From Pseudomonas sp. 6D_7.1_Bac1 (GTDB taxonomy: Bacteria; Pseudomonadota; Gammaproteobacteria; Pseudomonadales; Pseudomonadaceae): DNA of 64,000 nucleotides. The position numbers and the translations under genes were made by a program. Of this stretch, positions 9,389-18,734 are shown one piece after another. The stretch covers positions 124,001 to 188,000 of the forward strand of contig NZ_JANLNW010000080.1 of the NCBI RefSeq assembly GCF_025465945.1, read 5' to 3'. The notes beneath the pieces are model-generated. The model ran no database searches, was not told the DNA's origin, and worked only from the letters and a program-made list of their open reading frames with translations. Position 1 is the first letter of the stretch, and each line of letters starts with the position of its first letter.

Positions 9389-11068
9389 ATGATCACCAAA
9401 CAACAGATTCAGGAAGCCCCCGTGGTGACAACAAAAATTATCCCGCCCGCAGAGGGCGCGTACACCTACCCACTGTTGATCAAAAGCCTGCTGCTCTCGG
9501 GCGCGCGCTACGCACCCGAGCAGGAAATCGTCTATGCGGACAAGCTGCGCTATAGCTATCGAACGCTGAACGAGCGCATCAAGCAATTGGCCAACGCGCT
9601 GACCAATGCAGGCGTCAAGGCCGGGGATACGGTGGCGCTGCTGGATTGGGACAGCCATCGCTATCTGGAGTGTTTCTTTGCCGTGCCGATGATTGGCGCG
9701 GTGCTGCACACGGTCAATATCCGTCTCTCCCCGGAGCAGGTTCTCTACACCATGAACCACGCCGAGGATGACCTGGTATTGGTGCACGATGATTTCCTGC
9801 CCTTGATCGAGCCGATTCATGATCAGTTGACGACCGTCAAAGGCTACATACAGCTCAGTGACATCAGCGCAGCACCGACCGGGCTGCCGGTGGTGGGGGA
9901 ATATGAAAGCCTGTTGGCGCAGGCTGACTGTCATTTCGACTTCCCGGACTTTAGTGAGAACTCGGTGGCGACCATTTTCTACACCACCGGCACCACCGGG
10001 AATCCCAAGGGCGTTTACTTCACGCACCGTCAGTTGGTGCTGCATACGTTGAATGCCGTGGGCACCCTGGGCGTGTACCAGGGCTTGCCGTTGTTACGCT
10101 CGGACGATGTGTATATGCCCATCACGCCGATGTTTCATGTGCACGCCTGGGGCGTACCTTATGTCGCAACATTGATGGGCATCAAGCAGGTCTATCCGGG
10201 TCGGTATGAGCCCAATAGCCTGGTCAGGTTGTACCGTGAAGAGAAGGTCAGCTTTTCCCATTGCGTGCCCACGATTCTCCAGATGATCCTGAGTTGCGAC
10301 GAAGCGGCCCGGACTGACTTCAACGGCTGGAAGATGCTCTTGGGCGGCAGCTCATTGACGCAGGGCATCGCGGCCCAGGCGACGGCACGGGGTATCCGCG
10401 TCCATAGCGGGTATGGGATGTCCGAGACCTGTCCGTTGCTGTGTGCGACGCACCTGAGTGAGGCCGAGCTTGAACTACCGGCGCAGGAGCAGGTGGCTGC
10501 GCGGATCAAGACCGGGATCGCGGTGCCGATGGTGGATCTGAAAATCATCGATGCCAGCGGCAACGACGCGCCTCACGATGGTGAGGCGCTGGGTGAGGTC
10601 GTGGTCCGTGCGCCCTGGTTGACCCAGGGTTACCTGAAGGAGCCGGAGCAGGGGGCGCAGCTATGGGAGAACGGTTGGATGCATACCGGTGACATTGCTT
10701 CTATCGACGCCCAAGGTGTGGTGGAGATCAAGGATCGGATCAAGGACGTCATCAAGACGGGAGGGGAGTGGATCAGCTCGCTGGAACTGGAAAGCCTGAT
10801 CAGCGAACACCCGGCGGTCAGCTCCGTTGCGGTCGTGGGCATTCCCGATCCGCAGTGGGGGGAGCGGCCCATGGCGCTGCTGGTTTGCGAGCCTGGAAAG
10901 TACGTCGATAAACAGATGCTGGAAGCCCACCTGCAACAGTTTGTGGAGCTTGGCCGTATTAACAAATGGGCGATCCCCAAGCAGTTCAAATTCGTCGCCG
11001 AGATCCCGAAAACCAGTGTCGGCAAGATCAACAAGAAGCTGATCCGGGAAAACGAACTGTCCCGGTAA
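9389..11068 (+). CDS. Medium/long-chain fatty acid-CoA ligase (AMP-binding)
   Basis: This ANL-superfamily adenylate-forming enzyme has the P-loop FYTTGTTGNPKG (about residues 196-208), the A5-like GYGMSETCP, the HTGD motif, the hinge KDRIKDVIKTGGEWIS, and the C-terminal catalytic lysine motif KTSVGKINKK. It activates a carboxylic acid to an AMP ester and then a CoA thioester. Overall length and motifs fit the AlkK/FadD-like group. The ATG at 9389 has GCCGGAG directly against it with almost no spacing; in-frame GTG codons at 9422 and 9425 have AGGAAG well placed at 9411, so the true start may be 11-12 codons later. A strong terminator follows. Confidence 0.92.
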   Translation: MITKQQIQEAPVVTTKIIPPAEGAYTYPLLIKSLLLSGARYAPEQEIVYADKLRYSYRTLNERIKQLANALTNAGVKAGDTVALLDWDSHRYLECFFAVPMIGAVLHTVNIRLSPEQVLYTMNHAEDDLVLVHDDFLPLIEPIHDQLTTVKGYIQLSDISAAPTGLPVVGEYESLLAQADCHFDFPDFSENSVATIFYTTGTTGNPKGVYFTHRQLVLHTLNAVGTLGVYQGLPLLRSDDVYMPITPMFHVHAWGVPYVATLMGIKQVYPGRYEPNSLVRLYREEKVSFSHCVPTILQMILSCDEAARTDFNGWKMLLGGSSLTQGIAAQATARGIRVHSGYGMSETCPLLCATHLSEAELELPAQEQVAARIKTGIAVPMVDLKIIDASGNDAPHDGEALGEVVVRAPWLTQGYLKEPEQGAQLWENGWMHTGDIASIDAQGVVEIKDRIKDVIKTGGEWISSLELESLISEHPAVSSVAVVGIPDPQWGERPMALLVCEPGKYVDKQMLEAHLQQFVELGRINKWAIPKQFKFVAEIPKTSVGKINKKLIRENELSR

Positions 11069-11097
11069 ACCCTATTCAGGACGATTCAGTTCCAGTC

Positions 11098-11134
11098 AAA
11101 AGGCCCCGCTATCCGAGCGGGGCCTTTTCGTTTG
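11098..11134 (+). terminator. Rho-independent terminator after the acyl-CoA ligase
   Basis: The stem AAGGCCCCGCT pairs with AGCGGGGCCTT around the loop ATCCG, followed by TTTTCGTTT. It ends the transcription unit that starts with the DUF1302 gene. It also separates the second DUF1329 copy, which must have its own promoter. Confidence 0.92.
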
Positions 11135-11424
11135 TGACGCAGGGTAGCGGGATCGATCAGACGAATGGTGACGTTGTTCTGGTGATTGCGCTCGCCTCCA
11201 GAACCCGCGAAGCGAAGCAGGCCGAGGGTCGGCTGCCTGGTCGGGGGAGGGCCATGCCGACTTGGAAGGATTCAGGATTGTCATCAATAGCAAAGTGACT
11301 GTCGTCAAATGAAAAGCGCACCCGCAGGGGGGGCTTTAATGTCGGCCCTGTAAAGGCTTCTGGCGATTGAGCCAGTCGAGTCATCGAGCTGCCGTTTGAA
11401 ACCGACACGCCCGACTGCTCCGCC
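11135..11424. other. Intergenic stretch without a recognisable gene
   Basis: No coding region with a ribosome-binding site or family resemblance is seen between the terminator and the duplicated segment. The promoter of the second DUF1329 copy should lie here; I could not assign its -35 and -10 boxes with confidence. Confidence 0.5.
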
Positions 11425-12870
11425 TGATTCACGAGTTGCTTAGTCCACTAAGCAGGAGAATAACAAAATGATATTCGTGAAAAGTCTGCTGGCTGCTTCG
11501 CTCATCATGACACTGGCCATTGATGCTCAGGCGTCCGTATCGAGTCAGGACGCCGCCAGGTTGGGCACTAGCCTCACCCTGGTGGGGGCCGAAAAGGCCG
11601 GTAATGCCGATGGCTCCATTCCGGCTTATAACGGTGGTCTGACCACCGCTCCGGCCAGCTTCAAGACGGGCGATAGCATGCGTCCGGACCCCTTTGCCAG
11701 TGAAAAGCCGCTGCTGGTGATCAATGGCAAGAACGTTGACCAGTACAAGGGCATGCTCACTGCCACCACCGCGGAGTTGGCCAAGCGCTTCCCCAGCTAC
11801 CGCATCGATGTGTATCCGACCCACCGCACGGCAGCACTGCCGCAGGCGGTGCTGAACAACAGCCGCAAGAATGCCACCGCCGCCAAGTCCCTCGAAGGCG
11901 GGCTGGCCATCGACAACGCACTGCCCGGGGTGCCATTCCCGATCCCGCAATCGGGCGCCGAGGCGATGTGGAACTTCCTGCTGCGCTACCAAGGCGTCAA
12001 CATCAATTCCAAGTACGACTCCTGGAGCGTCGACTCGGCGGGCGTGCCGAGCCTGGCTGTCACCGGTGAGGCGTTCATCTCTTTCCCGATTTACGAAAAC
12101 CTGTCGAAGCCTATCAACAACTCCGACATCTACTATCAGATGAAGCTGTCCTACACCGGCCCTGCGCGCCGGGCCGGCGAGTCGATCATGCTCAAGGACG
12201 CCGCCAACCCGGTGCAGCAGCCGGGCCGCGCCTGGCAGTACCTGCCTGGCCAGCGCCGCGTCAAACAGATATCGATCCTGGCCTACGACACGCCTAACCC
12301 CGGTACCGCCCATGCACTCGAACTTTACGACTGGACGCTGGTGGGCAAGCAAGAAATGATCGTGCCCTACAACACCTACAAGCTGACCTACGTTCGGGAT
12401 CCCAAGTCGCTGACCACCCCCAACCATATCGCCCCCGACTTCGTGCGCTGGGAAAAACACCGCGTCTGGGTCGTGGAGGGCAACCTCAAGGCTGGCGCAC
12501 AGCACATCTACCAGAAACGCCGCTTCTACCTGGATGAAGACAGCTGGGCCGCTCTGGCCTCTGATCAGTACGACGCGAGTGGCCAGCTTTACCGTGGTTC
12601 CTTCGCTTTCCTCAGCCAGAGCTATGACCAGCAGGTCCCGGACGCCACCCCTTTCATGACTTACGATTTGGCGCGCGGCTCTTACAACATCAATGGGGTG
12701 GTAGGCCCTCACGGCGGCATCAAGTACATCGAGCCGCTATCGATGGCGCAGTGGTCGCCGGAGTCCATGGCAGGTGCCGGCATTCGCTAAGCACAGGGTG
12801 ACACAGTGCCCGTTCGGTCCACAGGCCTTCCGAGAGTGCGACCTGATGACTGTCGGTGTGGTGTCAAAGG
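11425..12870 (+). repeat. Direct repeat copy 2 (DUF1329 segment)
   Basis: This is the second copy of the segment at 2381-3865, in the same orientation. It starts with the same TGATTCACGA that forms the DUF1302 stop codon in copy 1 and ends exactly where IS66-type sequence begins at 12871. Inside, it lacks 36 bp (12 codons) relative to copy 1. Confidence 0.8.
11468..12790 (+). CDS. DUF1329 family protein (copy 2)
   Basis: This 440-residue paralogue of the protein at 2424-3782 is nearly identical over most of its length, with the same leader and Shine-Dalgarno (AAGCAGGAGAATAACAAA). The signal peptide covers about residues 1-22. It lacks 12 residues present in copy 1, at the junction reading GTAHALELYDW here versus a longer loop before RYDW in copy 1. 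The frame is intact, so the protein is probably functional but with a shortened loop. No DUF1302 partner lies beside it, so it would have to share the barrel encoded at 362 or act alone. Substitutions are spread over the gene, so the duplication is not very recent. Confidence 0.92.
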   Translation: MIFVKSLLAASLIMTLAIDAQASVSSQDAARLGTSLTLVGAEKAGNADGSIPAYNGGLTTAPASFKTGDSMRPDPFASEKPLLVINGKNVDQYKGMLTATTAELAKRFPSYRIDVYPTHRTAALPQAVLNNSRKNATAAKSLEGGLAIDNALPGVPFPIPQSGAEAMWNFLLRYQGVNINSKYDSWSVDSAGVPSLAVTGEAFISFPIYENLSKPINNSDIYYQMKLSYTGPARRAGESIMLKDAANPVQQPGRAWQYLPGQRRVKQISILAYDTPNPGTAHALELYDWTLVGKQEMIVPYNTYKLTYVRDPKSLTTPNHIAPDFVRWEKHRVWVVEGNLKAGAQHIYQKRRFYLDEDSWAALASDQYDASGQLYRGSFAFLSQSYDQQVPDATPFMTYDLARGSYNINGVVGPHGGIKYIEPLSMAQWSPESMAGAGIR

Positions 12871-13013
12871 GTAAGCGCCCGGCAAACTCACCTTCCTGAT
12901 CCCAGCGCTTAGGGCGACGGTGTCCATATTTAAGTGGGCACCATTTTTAGCTTCAACTAGCGGATCGCCATGCACCAACGAACCTCTTATCCCAAACCCA
13001 TCAAAGTCCAACA
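12871..13013 (+). mobile_element. IS66-type element, left-end remnant with truncated tnpA start
   Basis: The sequence begins GTAAGCGCCC, the conserved terminal bases of IS66-family inverted repeats. About 100 bp later an ATG (12970) opens a frame starting MHQRTSYPKPIKVQ, which resembles the N-terminus of the small IS66 TnpA/OrfA protein (recalled, not searched). Similarity stops after about 14 codons and the frame then diverges and ends. Neither tnpB, tnpC nor a right end is present, so this is a dead fragment, probably left by a deletion that brought the RHS locus next to the DUF1329 copy. Confidence 0.7.
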
Positions 13014-13394
13014 GTGCTTTAGGGTTTTTTTAGGTGTCGAGTCCGCACGCAATGGCCCAGTCCTTCGCGCTTTCGAGGCCTGATGAAAAATACCGCCCGA
13101 CTGACCACACTGTTTGTTTTGTCGAATCTTTGGATGGCTCGAAAACAGCTGACGGGTAGCGGCGAGATGCGCGTGTAACAAGGTAGATCGGACCGTGAAG
13201 CTCGATTGCCCGGTTCAGCGACCATTTTTTGCGCTGAAAAAGCTGAAGTGGTTGCCATTTCGATCGGCAAGGCATTCGCCGCAAGTTATTCGAAGTTTCC
13301 CTAAATGGAAGTCTGATTTCATTCCACCACTACAATATGACGGACCGCATGAACATGAGAAAGTAGACACTCAATTTCATTGAGGATCACAACA
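13014..13394. other. Intergenic stretch between IS66 remnant and RHS locus
   Basis: No supported gene is present. Short frames on both strands lack ribosome-binding sites and family resemblance. Base composition becomes more AT-rich towards the RHS gene. Confidence 0.5.
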
Positions 13395-14297
13395 ATGACA
13401 ACTTCTTCAACCACACCTTTTTCGCTGATTGACAGTAATACACTCGGGTTCAACGGGTATCCCTATGATGGTGCATCCGGCACTTATCTGCTCGGCAATG
13501 GTTATCGCGCTTATAACCCCCGACTCAGAACTTTCCACAGCCGAGATTCGCTCAGCCCATTCGGTGGTGCCGGTATTAACCGTTACCATTATTGCCACTT
13601 GGACCCCATCAATTTCACCGATCCTAGCGGTCATATAAACGCGTACTCAGGCGTAGGAATTGGCTTAGGTGTGCTGGGGGTTATTCTGGGGATCGTCACC
13701 TTCGGCGCAGCGATTGCCTTGATTGCCGGGGGCGCGGTCGTCGCTGGCGTAATTGGTGTTGTTGGCGGCGTACTGGGTATTGTTTCCGCAGCGACTGGGA
13801 TTGCATCATCGGCTCTTGAGGAGAGCCACCCGGAGATTGCAAATTCACTGTTTTGGGTTTCGTTAAGTACTGGCCTCGCCTCTGCGGTGCTTGCGATGGG
13901 TAGTTACAATGCCCTGCGCGCCATGGGCCGGGCGGCAATGCGCGCTCCGGTGACGCTCACGCCGGGTTCAAGACTCATGCCGTTTGCAAGATATAAGCCG
14001 GGTGTAACAGCTTTTCCGGGTTCAAGAGCTGGGCAGGGCTCAAGACTTGTGCGTGGCACGGTGCCCAATTATTTCGGCAACACAAAAAACTCCCCCCTTG
14101 CTTCTCAGGGTGGCCGAATTAACACGAATTACCAGCTTGGTTTTGCTGCAGTCACTAGCTTACCTTATAAAGCATTTGCTAGCCTTGATAAAACAGTCAG
14201 GGCAATATTGGTAGGAGAGCTAATAGCCAGCGGTTCGATAGCTTTCTTTAGTGCTTGGATGATAAATAGGCATCAGCAATATTACCCTGAAGAATAG
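13395..14297 (+). CDS. Free-standing RHS repeat-associated core protein with variable C-terminus
   Basis: The product has 300 residues. Residues 1-75 are an RHS-associated core: GNGYRAYNPRLRTFHSRDSL, then GGAGINRYHYCHLDPINFTDPSGH, the site that normally separates an RHS shell from its variable toxin. After it comes a strongly hydrophobic glycine-rich region (about 82-145) with two or three membrane-type segments, and a polar tail. I do not recognise the tail as a known toxin. The start at 13395 has GAGGA eight bases upstream. No signal peptide or immunity gene is obvious; the next gene is the large RHS protein. Such small core proteins are common in Pseudomonas and may serve as exchangeable tips. 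Confidence 0.85.
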   Translation: MTTSSTTPFSLIDSNTLGFNGYPYDGASGTYLLGNGYRAYNPRLRTFHSRDSLSPFGGAGINRYHYCHLDPINFTDPSGHINAYSGVGIGLGVLGVILGIVTFGAAIALIAGGAVVAGVIGVVGGVLGIVSAATGIASSALEESHPEIANSLFWVSLSTGLASAVLAMGSYNALRAMGRAAMRAPVTLTPGSRLMPFARYKPGVTAFPGSRAGQGSRLVRGTVPNYFGNTKNSPLASQGGRINTNYQLGFAAVTSLPYKAFASLDKTVRAILVGELIASGSIAFFSAWMINRHQQYYPEE

Positions 14298-14455
14298 TTT
14301 TTGGTAAGCCGACGATCAAGGTGGCTTTTGCGCTGGCCAGACTTCGCTTCCTGGCCGAGTGGCGACAATATTCTCGATCCAAAACACGCACATTGATCTT
14401 TTGCAGTCGCAGAACTGCATGTGATTTCACTCATTAAAATAATGAGGTTCCTATC

Positions 14456-17400
14456 ATGAGCACGACGCCTAACCTATTTTCGCAAGCGTTTAATTTTCCG
14501 CCGGTTTCTTCATCCATCAATGACAGAACCGGCGCGGTGGATATCTATTTCCCTTTGGGAAGCATCAGCAGTGGCTTGCAGTCGCCGGCATCTTTCACGC
14601 TGGCGCTCAATTACAGGCCTGGATCCCTTGTTTCTTCGTACGGATTTGGTGGTAATTGGATACCGAATACACCACGCATTGATTTTACCAACCAAATCAT
14701 TTATTTGAGTAATGGGTTGGCGGAAAAATACACCGGTAATTACCAGCTGCAATATCATCGCCTCCAGGATATCAAGATCGAGGTGTTGCGTATTGATGAA
14801 ACAACCCCGGGTGGTGGTGGGCTTGTTAGTTATAATAATTACATTGTTACCCATAAAAATGGTGTGATTGAATACTTTGATGAATTGGGCAAAATAACTC
14901 GCCTGGCGTCGGTAAGTGGGAATTATCTAGACTTTACGTATGAGGCAAACACCGGCAATCGTCCACGATTACTCAGGATTCAAGATCGGAATGGCAATTA
15001 TATTGCTATCGACTGGAACGACGCCCCCAACCAGATAAACCCCCAAGACCAGATCATTATGGTCAGGCAGGTCATGGCGGATGAGACGAAAGTCACCAAA
15101 ATTTACGGAACAGCGGGTGTTGGTACTATGCTTGTGAGGGGGATTTCACTGCCAAACAGCGAATCCGATCGTTACAAATTTGAATATACGGTATTGAATG
15201 GCTTGGCTTATATCAGCACATTCACTAATCCGAATGGCCAACTGCAAACGTTCAGCTATGGCACCGTGCCATACGCGAGCAACCAAACTATTCCAGTCGT
15301 GAATCAAGTGGATATCACCGGAGCCCGCACCGGTGATACAGGCAAGACCACGGTGAGGTATGAATACAGCAGCAATAACTTCACCGGTTACTCGTCCGGA
15401 TCGACGATGCAGCCTGGAGTAGACAATTGCGTACTGCGCACCGATGAGTACACCTACGATGTCACCGAGAAACACGACGATATCAAGATCGTCAAAACGT
15501 TTAATCGGTTCCACCTTCTGGTGAGGGAAACAAAGAGCGCCAACAGCGTGAATGAGACGCTGGAAAAGCGCATTGTCACGTTCTCTTATCCGATTATTCC
15601 CACTGAGAATATTAATGAGCAGCGTGCAATCTACGCGCAGTGGGTGCGCAAGGAGACCGTATTCCAGGATGCCGCCGGCAGGCAGAGAAGCATCTTTCAA
15701 GAGCGAGCATTTGGCGAGTCCGGCAATTTGCTCTCCCAGCGCAGGACAAGCGGGATCATCGATGTATACACATATTATCCGGCAGCCGGTGCGGATGGCT
15801 GCCCGGCAGACCCGAATGGCTTTGTTAACTATTTAAAAACCGCATTCACCGCAGGTGGGGTAGATGGGGGTAGTCTCAAGATACTCACGCTGCGCTATCA
15901 ATCGGTGCGGGGATTAAACTATCCGGCGCCGAAAAGCGGCATCCGGTCGTCGATCATGGTATTGCCGGAAAAGACGACGATCAATGACGTCGAAATAGAA
16001 TCCAACGGCTATATGGCGTCCAACGGGAACAGCGATGCCGCTAGCCGCCCCTTTGTCGGCATGCCGTTATGGAAACAGGCGGCGTCTGGTGGTCAGACTT
16101 ATAGAACATCTTTCGAATACACCAGTAATAATGGCCGCGCTACAGAGACGACAACATATGAATCGGTCGCGGGAGCCGTCACACTGAGAAAACAAGAAAG
16201 TAAGACTTTCAGCTTGTCTTCCGGTTTAGTGCAATCTGAAACCGATTTCAATGGTGCCGTCACCAATTACCAATATGATGCGCAGGGTCGTCTCACACAG
16301 CAAACCAATTACGCCGGCACGGATTGGGAGCAGACGGAAACGATTGCCTATGAGTCTTATCACTTCATCAGCGGTAGCTATAATTACCAAAACGTTGTGA
16401 CCACAACCAAACCGGACGGCATACAGTATATCGACTACCTCGATTTCAATAACCAGCCCAGCTATTCCTTCGAAGCATTACCGCAAGCCGATCCGATGCT
16501 GGTCAAGAGCAGGCTGTATAACGCTGCCGGGCTGTTGGAAAGCGAGTCTTCTTACGATCTGGTGGTGTCGCTCTATGACGAACCGGAACTCATCACCACC
16601 ACCACCAGCTATCTCTACCATTTGCGCAATCTGACCAGAAAGCGGTATGCCGATGGCACTGTAGAAAATTTCAGCAAAAATGCGGCGTTAAATACGGAAA
16701 CCTTCCAGTATGACGCAGCGACGACCACCACCACTTATGACGATGCCGACAATATTTTGAAGATCGAGGTCAGGGCCAACAACGGCAATACCATATTGGC
16801 ACAGCATACCTACGACGGCTTTGGCAGAAAAACGCAATCAATCGATGCCACCGGCGGCGTGACCCGGTATCGCTATGACATCTTCGACAGACTGACTGTC
16901 GAAACGGTAGAAAACACCGATGGCGGCGGTCGCATCGATACGAATAGTTATGTCTATTCCAGCGCGGTGCAAAGCATGACGCTGCCGATCTCGGTCACCA
17001 GCAAGACGACATTGAATAACATCGAAGACACGATTCTCTCTGAAACCCGCATGTATGACGGTTTCGGTCGACTGATCAAGCAGGGCGATCTGGAGTTTAC
17101 CTACGCAAACGCTTACGATGAGCGCCCCTCGACAAGTGGCACTCCCGATGCCGTCATTACCGAGACCGTGGATCCCACGACGTTGTTGCCGAACACTGTT
17201 GCGCGTCGTGGACCCGGCGACAATGGGATGGATTTCAGCTACTTATATGAGAGGCCAAGCGGCTGGATGACACGGGCAACATCTTCGCAAAACAACGTAC
17301 AACAGGCGCAATTCCAGTACACGTATAACGACCGCGGCCAAGTCAGTAACCTCACGTCTACTTATTATGATAATGGGGCGGTCGTATCGTTGGCAAAAAC

Positions 17401-18418
17401 ATTTTCAGCGAGCGGAGAACGTGTACTAACGGCTACTAACCATCTTGGAAAAGCACAGCGCTATTATTATTCTGCATCGTCGGGCAGGTTGAATAAGAAA
17501 ACGTGCGATGATATTAATATAAGTATTGATTATTACGGCAAATATATTGGCCGCGTTACATTGAAATCGAGAAAATTTGGCAGCGCGCAAGTACCACTTC
17601 ATTTTAGAGTGGATTTTCAACATAACGCCCACAAGCTTGAGACAAGGCGAATCACTAATTTCGTTGTTCTCAACGAAGTGACAAATGAAACCCGTGTCGT
17701 TTTGGATGTCACTAATCATTACGCTGAAAACGGCACATTGACGTCCAGAACCATCGTCAAGGACGGATCGAGTCGTTCTCCTGACGTCAATCAACGCTAC
17801 AGCTATCAAGCGGCCTATGGCCATCTGAAAACATCGAATACATCTATCGGTACTGCCGAGGGTGTGTTGACGACCTATGATTTCTCTGGTGGTCTCAGGT
17901 TGAATACGGTGACAGAAGGGGAACAAACCCCGATCACGTATACCTACATCAACGATACGCCATCCAGGCTATCCGATGGCGTGACAACAACGGAGTTCAA
18001 TCGCGACCTCAAGGGGAATATTACCAACAGCCCGCTTCCTGACAAATCGCTGACCTTCGATGCCGCAAACAGCCTGGTCAAATGTCAGTTGAACGGCCCT
18101 CGCACTTATCAATACCTGTATGAACCCTCCGGGCAACTCAGTCGAATCAAGAGTGATGCGGGTGACAGCATCATTTATCTCTATGACGAAGGAAAACTGA
18201 TCGGCGAGATGAGTGGCGATACCAAAACGCTGTATCTGACAGTAGGCGACTTCATTATCGGTCGCTATATTTTGCGTGGTAGCACAGAGGAACTGGAATT
18301 GTATGGAACCGATTCGGCCGGTTCGGTGCGCTACGTCAAGCGGCTGGCGATTGGCGGCAGCGAGTTGTCGACGCAGTACTTCGACTATTCGGATTACGGC
18401 GTGCAAACGCCGGGATAA
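14456..18418 (+). CDS. Large RHS/YD-repeat protein lacking the RHS core and toxin tip
   Basis: The product has 1320 residues. It opens with an RHS/TcC-like N-terminus (INDRTGAVDIYFPLGS, SYGFGGNW) and then many YD repeats such as YDAQGRLTQQ, YDGFGRKTQS, YDIFDRLTVE and YLYDEGKLIGEM, which in this family build a hollow beta-shell. It ends at STQYFDYSDYGVQTPG, just where the hyperconserved core and toxin would normally follow. A terminator comes 47 bp later and no core is found in other frames, so the protein is a shell without a tip. No signal peptide or VgrG/PAAR partner is nearby. Codon usage is AT-richer than in the flanking genes, suggesting transfer. Confidence 0.9.
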   Translation: MSTTPNLFSQAFNFPPVSSSINDRTGAVDIYFPLGSISSGLQSPASFTLALNYRPGSLVSSYGFGGNWIPNTPRIDFTNQIIYLSNGLAEKYTGNYQLQYHRLQDIKIEVLRIDETTPGGGGLVSYNNYIVTHKNGVIEYFDELGKITRLASVSGNYLDFTYEANTGNRPRLLRIQDRNGNYIAIDWNDAPNQINPQDQIIMVRQVMADETKVTKIYGTAGVGTMLVRGISLPNSESDRYKFEYTVLNGLAYISTFTNPNGQLQTFSYGTVPYASNQTIPVVNQVDITGARTGDTGKTTVRYEYSSNNFTGYSSGSTMQPGVDNCVLRTDEYTYDVTEKHDDIKIVKTFNRFHLLVRETKSANSVNETLEKRIVTFSYPIIPTENINEQRAIYAQWVRKETVFQDAAGRQRSIFQERAFGESGNLLSQRRTSGIIDVYTYYPAAGADGCPADPNGFVNYLKTAFTAGGVDGGSLKILTLRYQSVRGLNYPAPKSGIRSSIMVLPEKTTINDVEIESNGYMASNGNSDAASRPFVGMPLWKQAASGGQTYRTSFEYTSNNGRATETTTYESVAGAVTLRKQESKTFSLSSGLVQSETDFNGAVTNYQYDAQGRLTQQTNYAGTDWEQTETIAYESYHFISGSYNYQNVVTTTKPDGIQYIDYLDFNNQPSYSFEALPQADPMLVKSRLYNAAGLLESESSYDLVVSLYDEPELITTTTSYLYHLRNLTRKRYADGTVENFSKNAALNTETFQYDAATTTTTYDDADNILKIEVRANNGNTILAQHTYDGFGRKTQSIDATGGVTRYRYDIFDRLTVETVENTDGGGRIDTNSYVYSSAVQSMTLPISVTSKTTLNNIEDTILSETRMYDGFGRLIKQGDLEFTYANAYDERPSTSGTPDAVITETVDPTTLLPNTVARRGPGDNGMDFSYLYERPSGWMTRATSSQNNVQQAQFQYTYNDRGQVSNLTSTYYDNGAVVSLAKTFSASGERVLTATNHLGKAQRYYYSASSGRLNKKTCDDINISIDYYGKYIGRVTLKSRKFGSAQVPLHFRVDFQHNAHKLETRRITNFVVLNEVTNETRVVLDVTNHYAENGTLTSRTIVKDGSSRSPDVNQRYSYQAAYGHLKTSNTSIGTAEGVLTTYDFSGGLRLNTVTEGEQTPITYTYINDTPSRLSDGVTTTEFNRDLKGNITNSPLPDKSLTFDAANSLVKCQLNGPRTYQYLYEPSGQLSRIKSDAGDSIIYLYDEGKLIGEMSGDTKTLYLTVGDFIIGRYILRGSTEELELYGTDSAGSVRYVKRLAIGGSELSTQYFDYSDYGVQTPG

Positions 18419-18464
18419 GTCGTGAAGGGAGGGCGCTGATTGAGTCTTGACCCCGCCTGTAAGT

Positions 18465-18507
18465 AAAAGCGCCGCTTACCCCAACATGGGAAAGCGGCGT
18501 TTTTCTT
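18465..18507 (+). terminator. Rho-independent terminator after the RHS gene
   Basis: AAGCGCCGCTTaCCC pairs with GGGaAAGCGGCG around AACAT, followed by TTTTTCTT. It closes the RHS locus; 227 bp without a visible gene follow before the AI-2E-family permease. Confidence 0.85.
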
Positions 18508-18734
18508 GGGCCTTGAAGGATTTGGAATAGGAACGGGTAAGAAGACGATGGAAGCGGCAATGCTCAAGGAGGCTGTGGAGATCACCCGGTCGCGAACGAC
18601 TTCCGTCCTTGCAATCAGCGTGGAATGGGCCATAACTATTTGACAAGGCCTATCTCGGGAACGGACGAACCAGGGAGTAGAAGCTTGCGATGAGTTCCCG
18701 CTAGGGAGGCGTAGCGCTCTTCAAGGAGCACACC

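Noticed and set aside
11157..11432. 91-codon minus-strand frame between the ligase terminator and the second DUF1329 gene
   Set aside because: No ribosome-binding site, no recognised family, and it overlaps the start of the duplicated segment.
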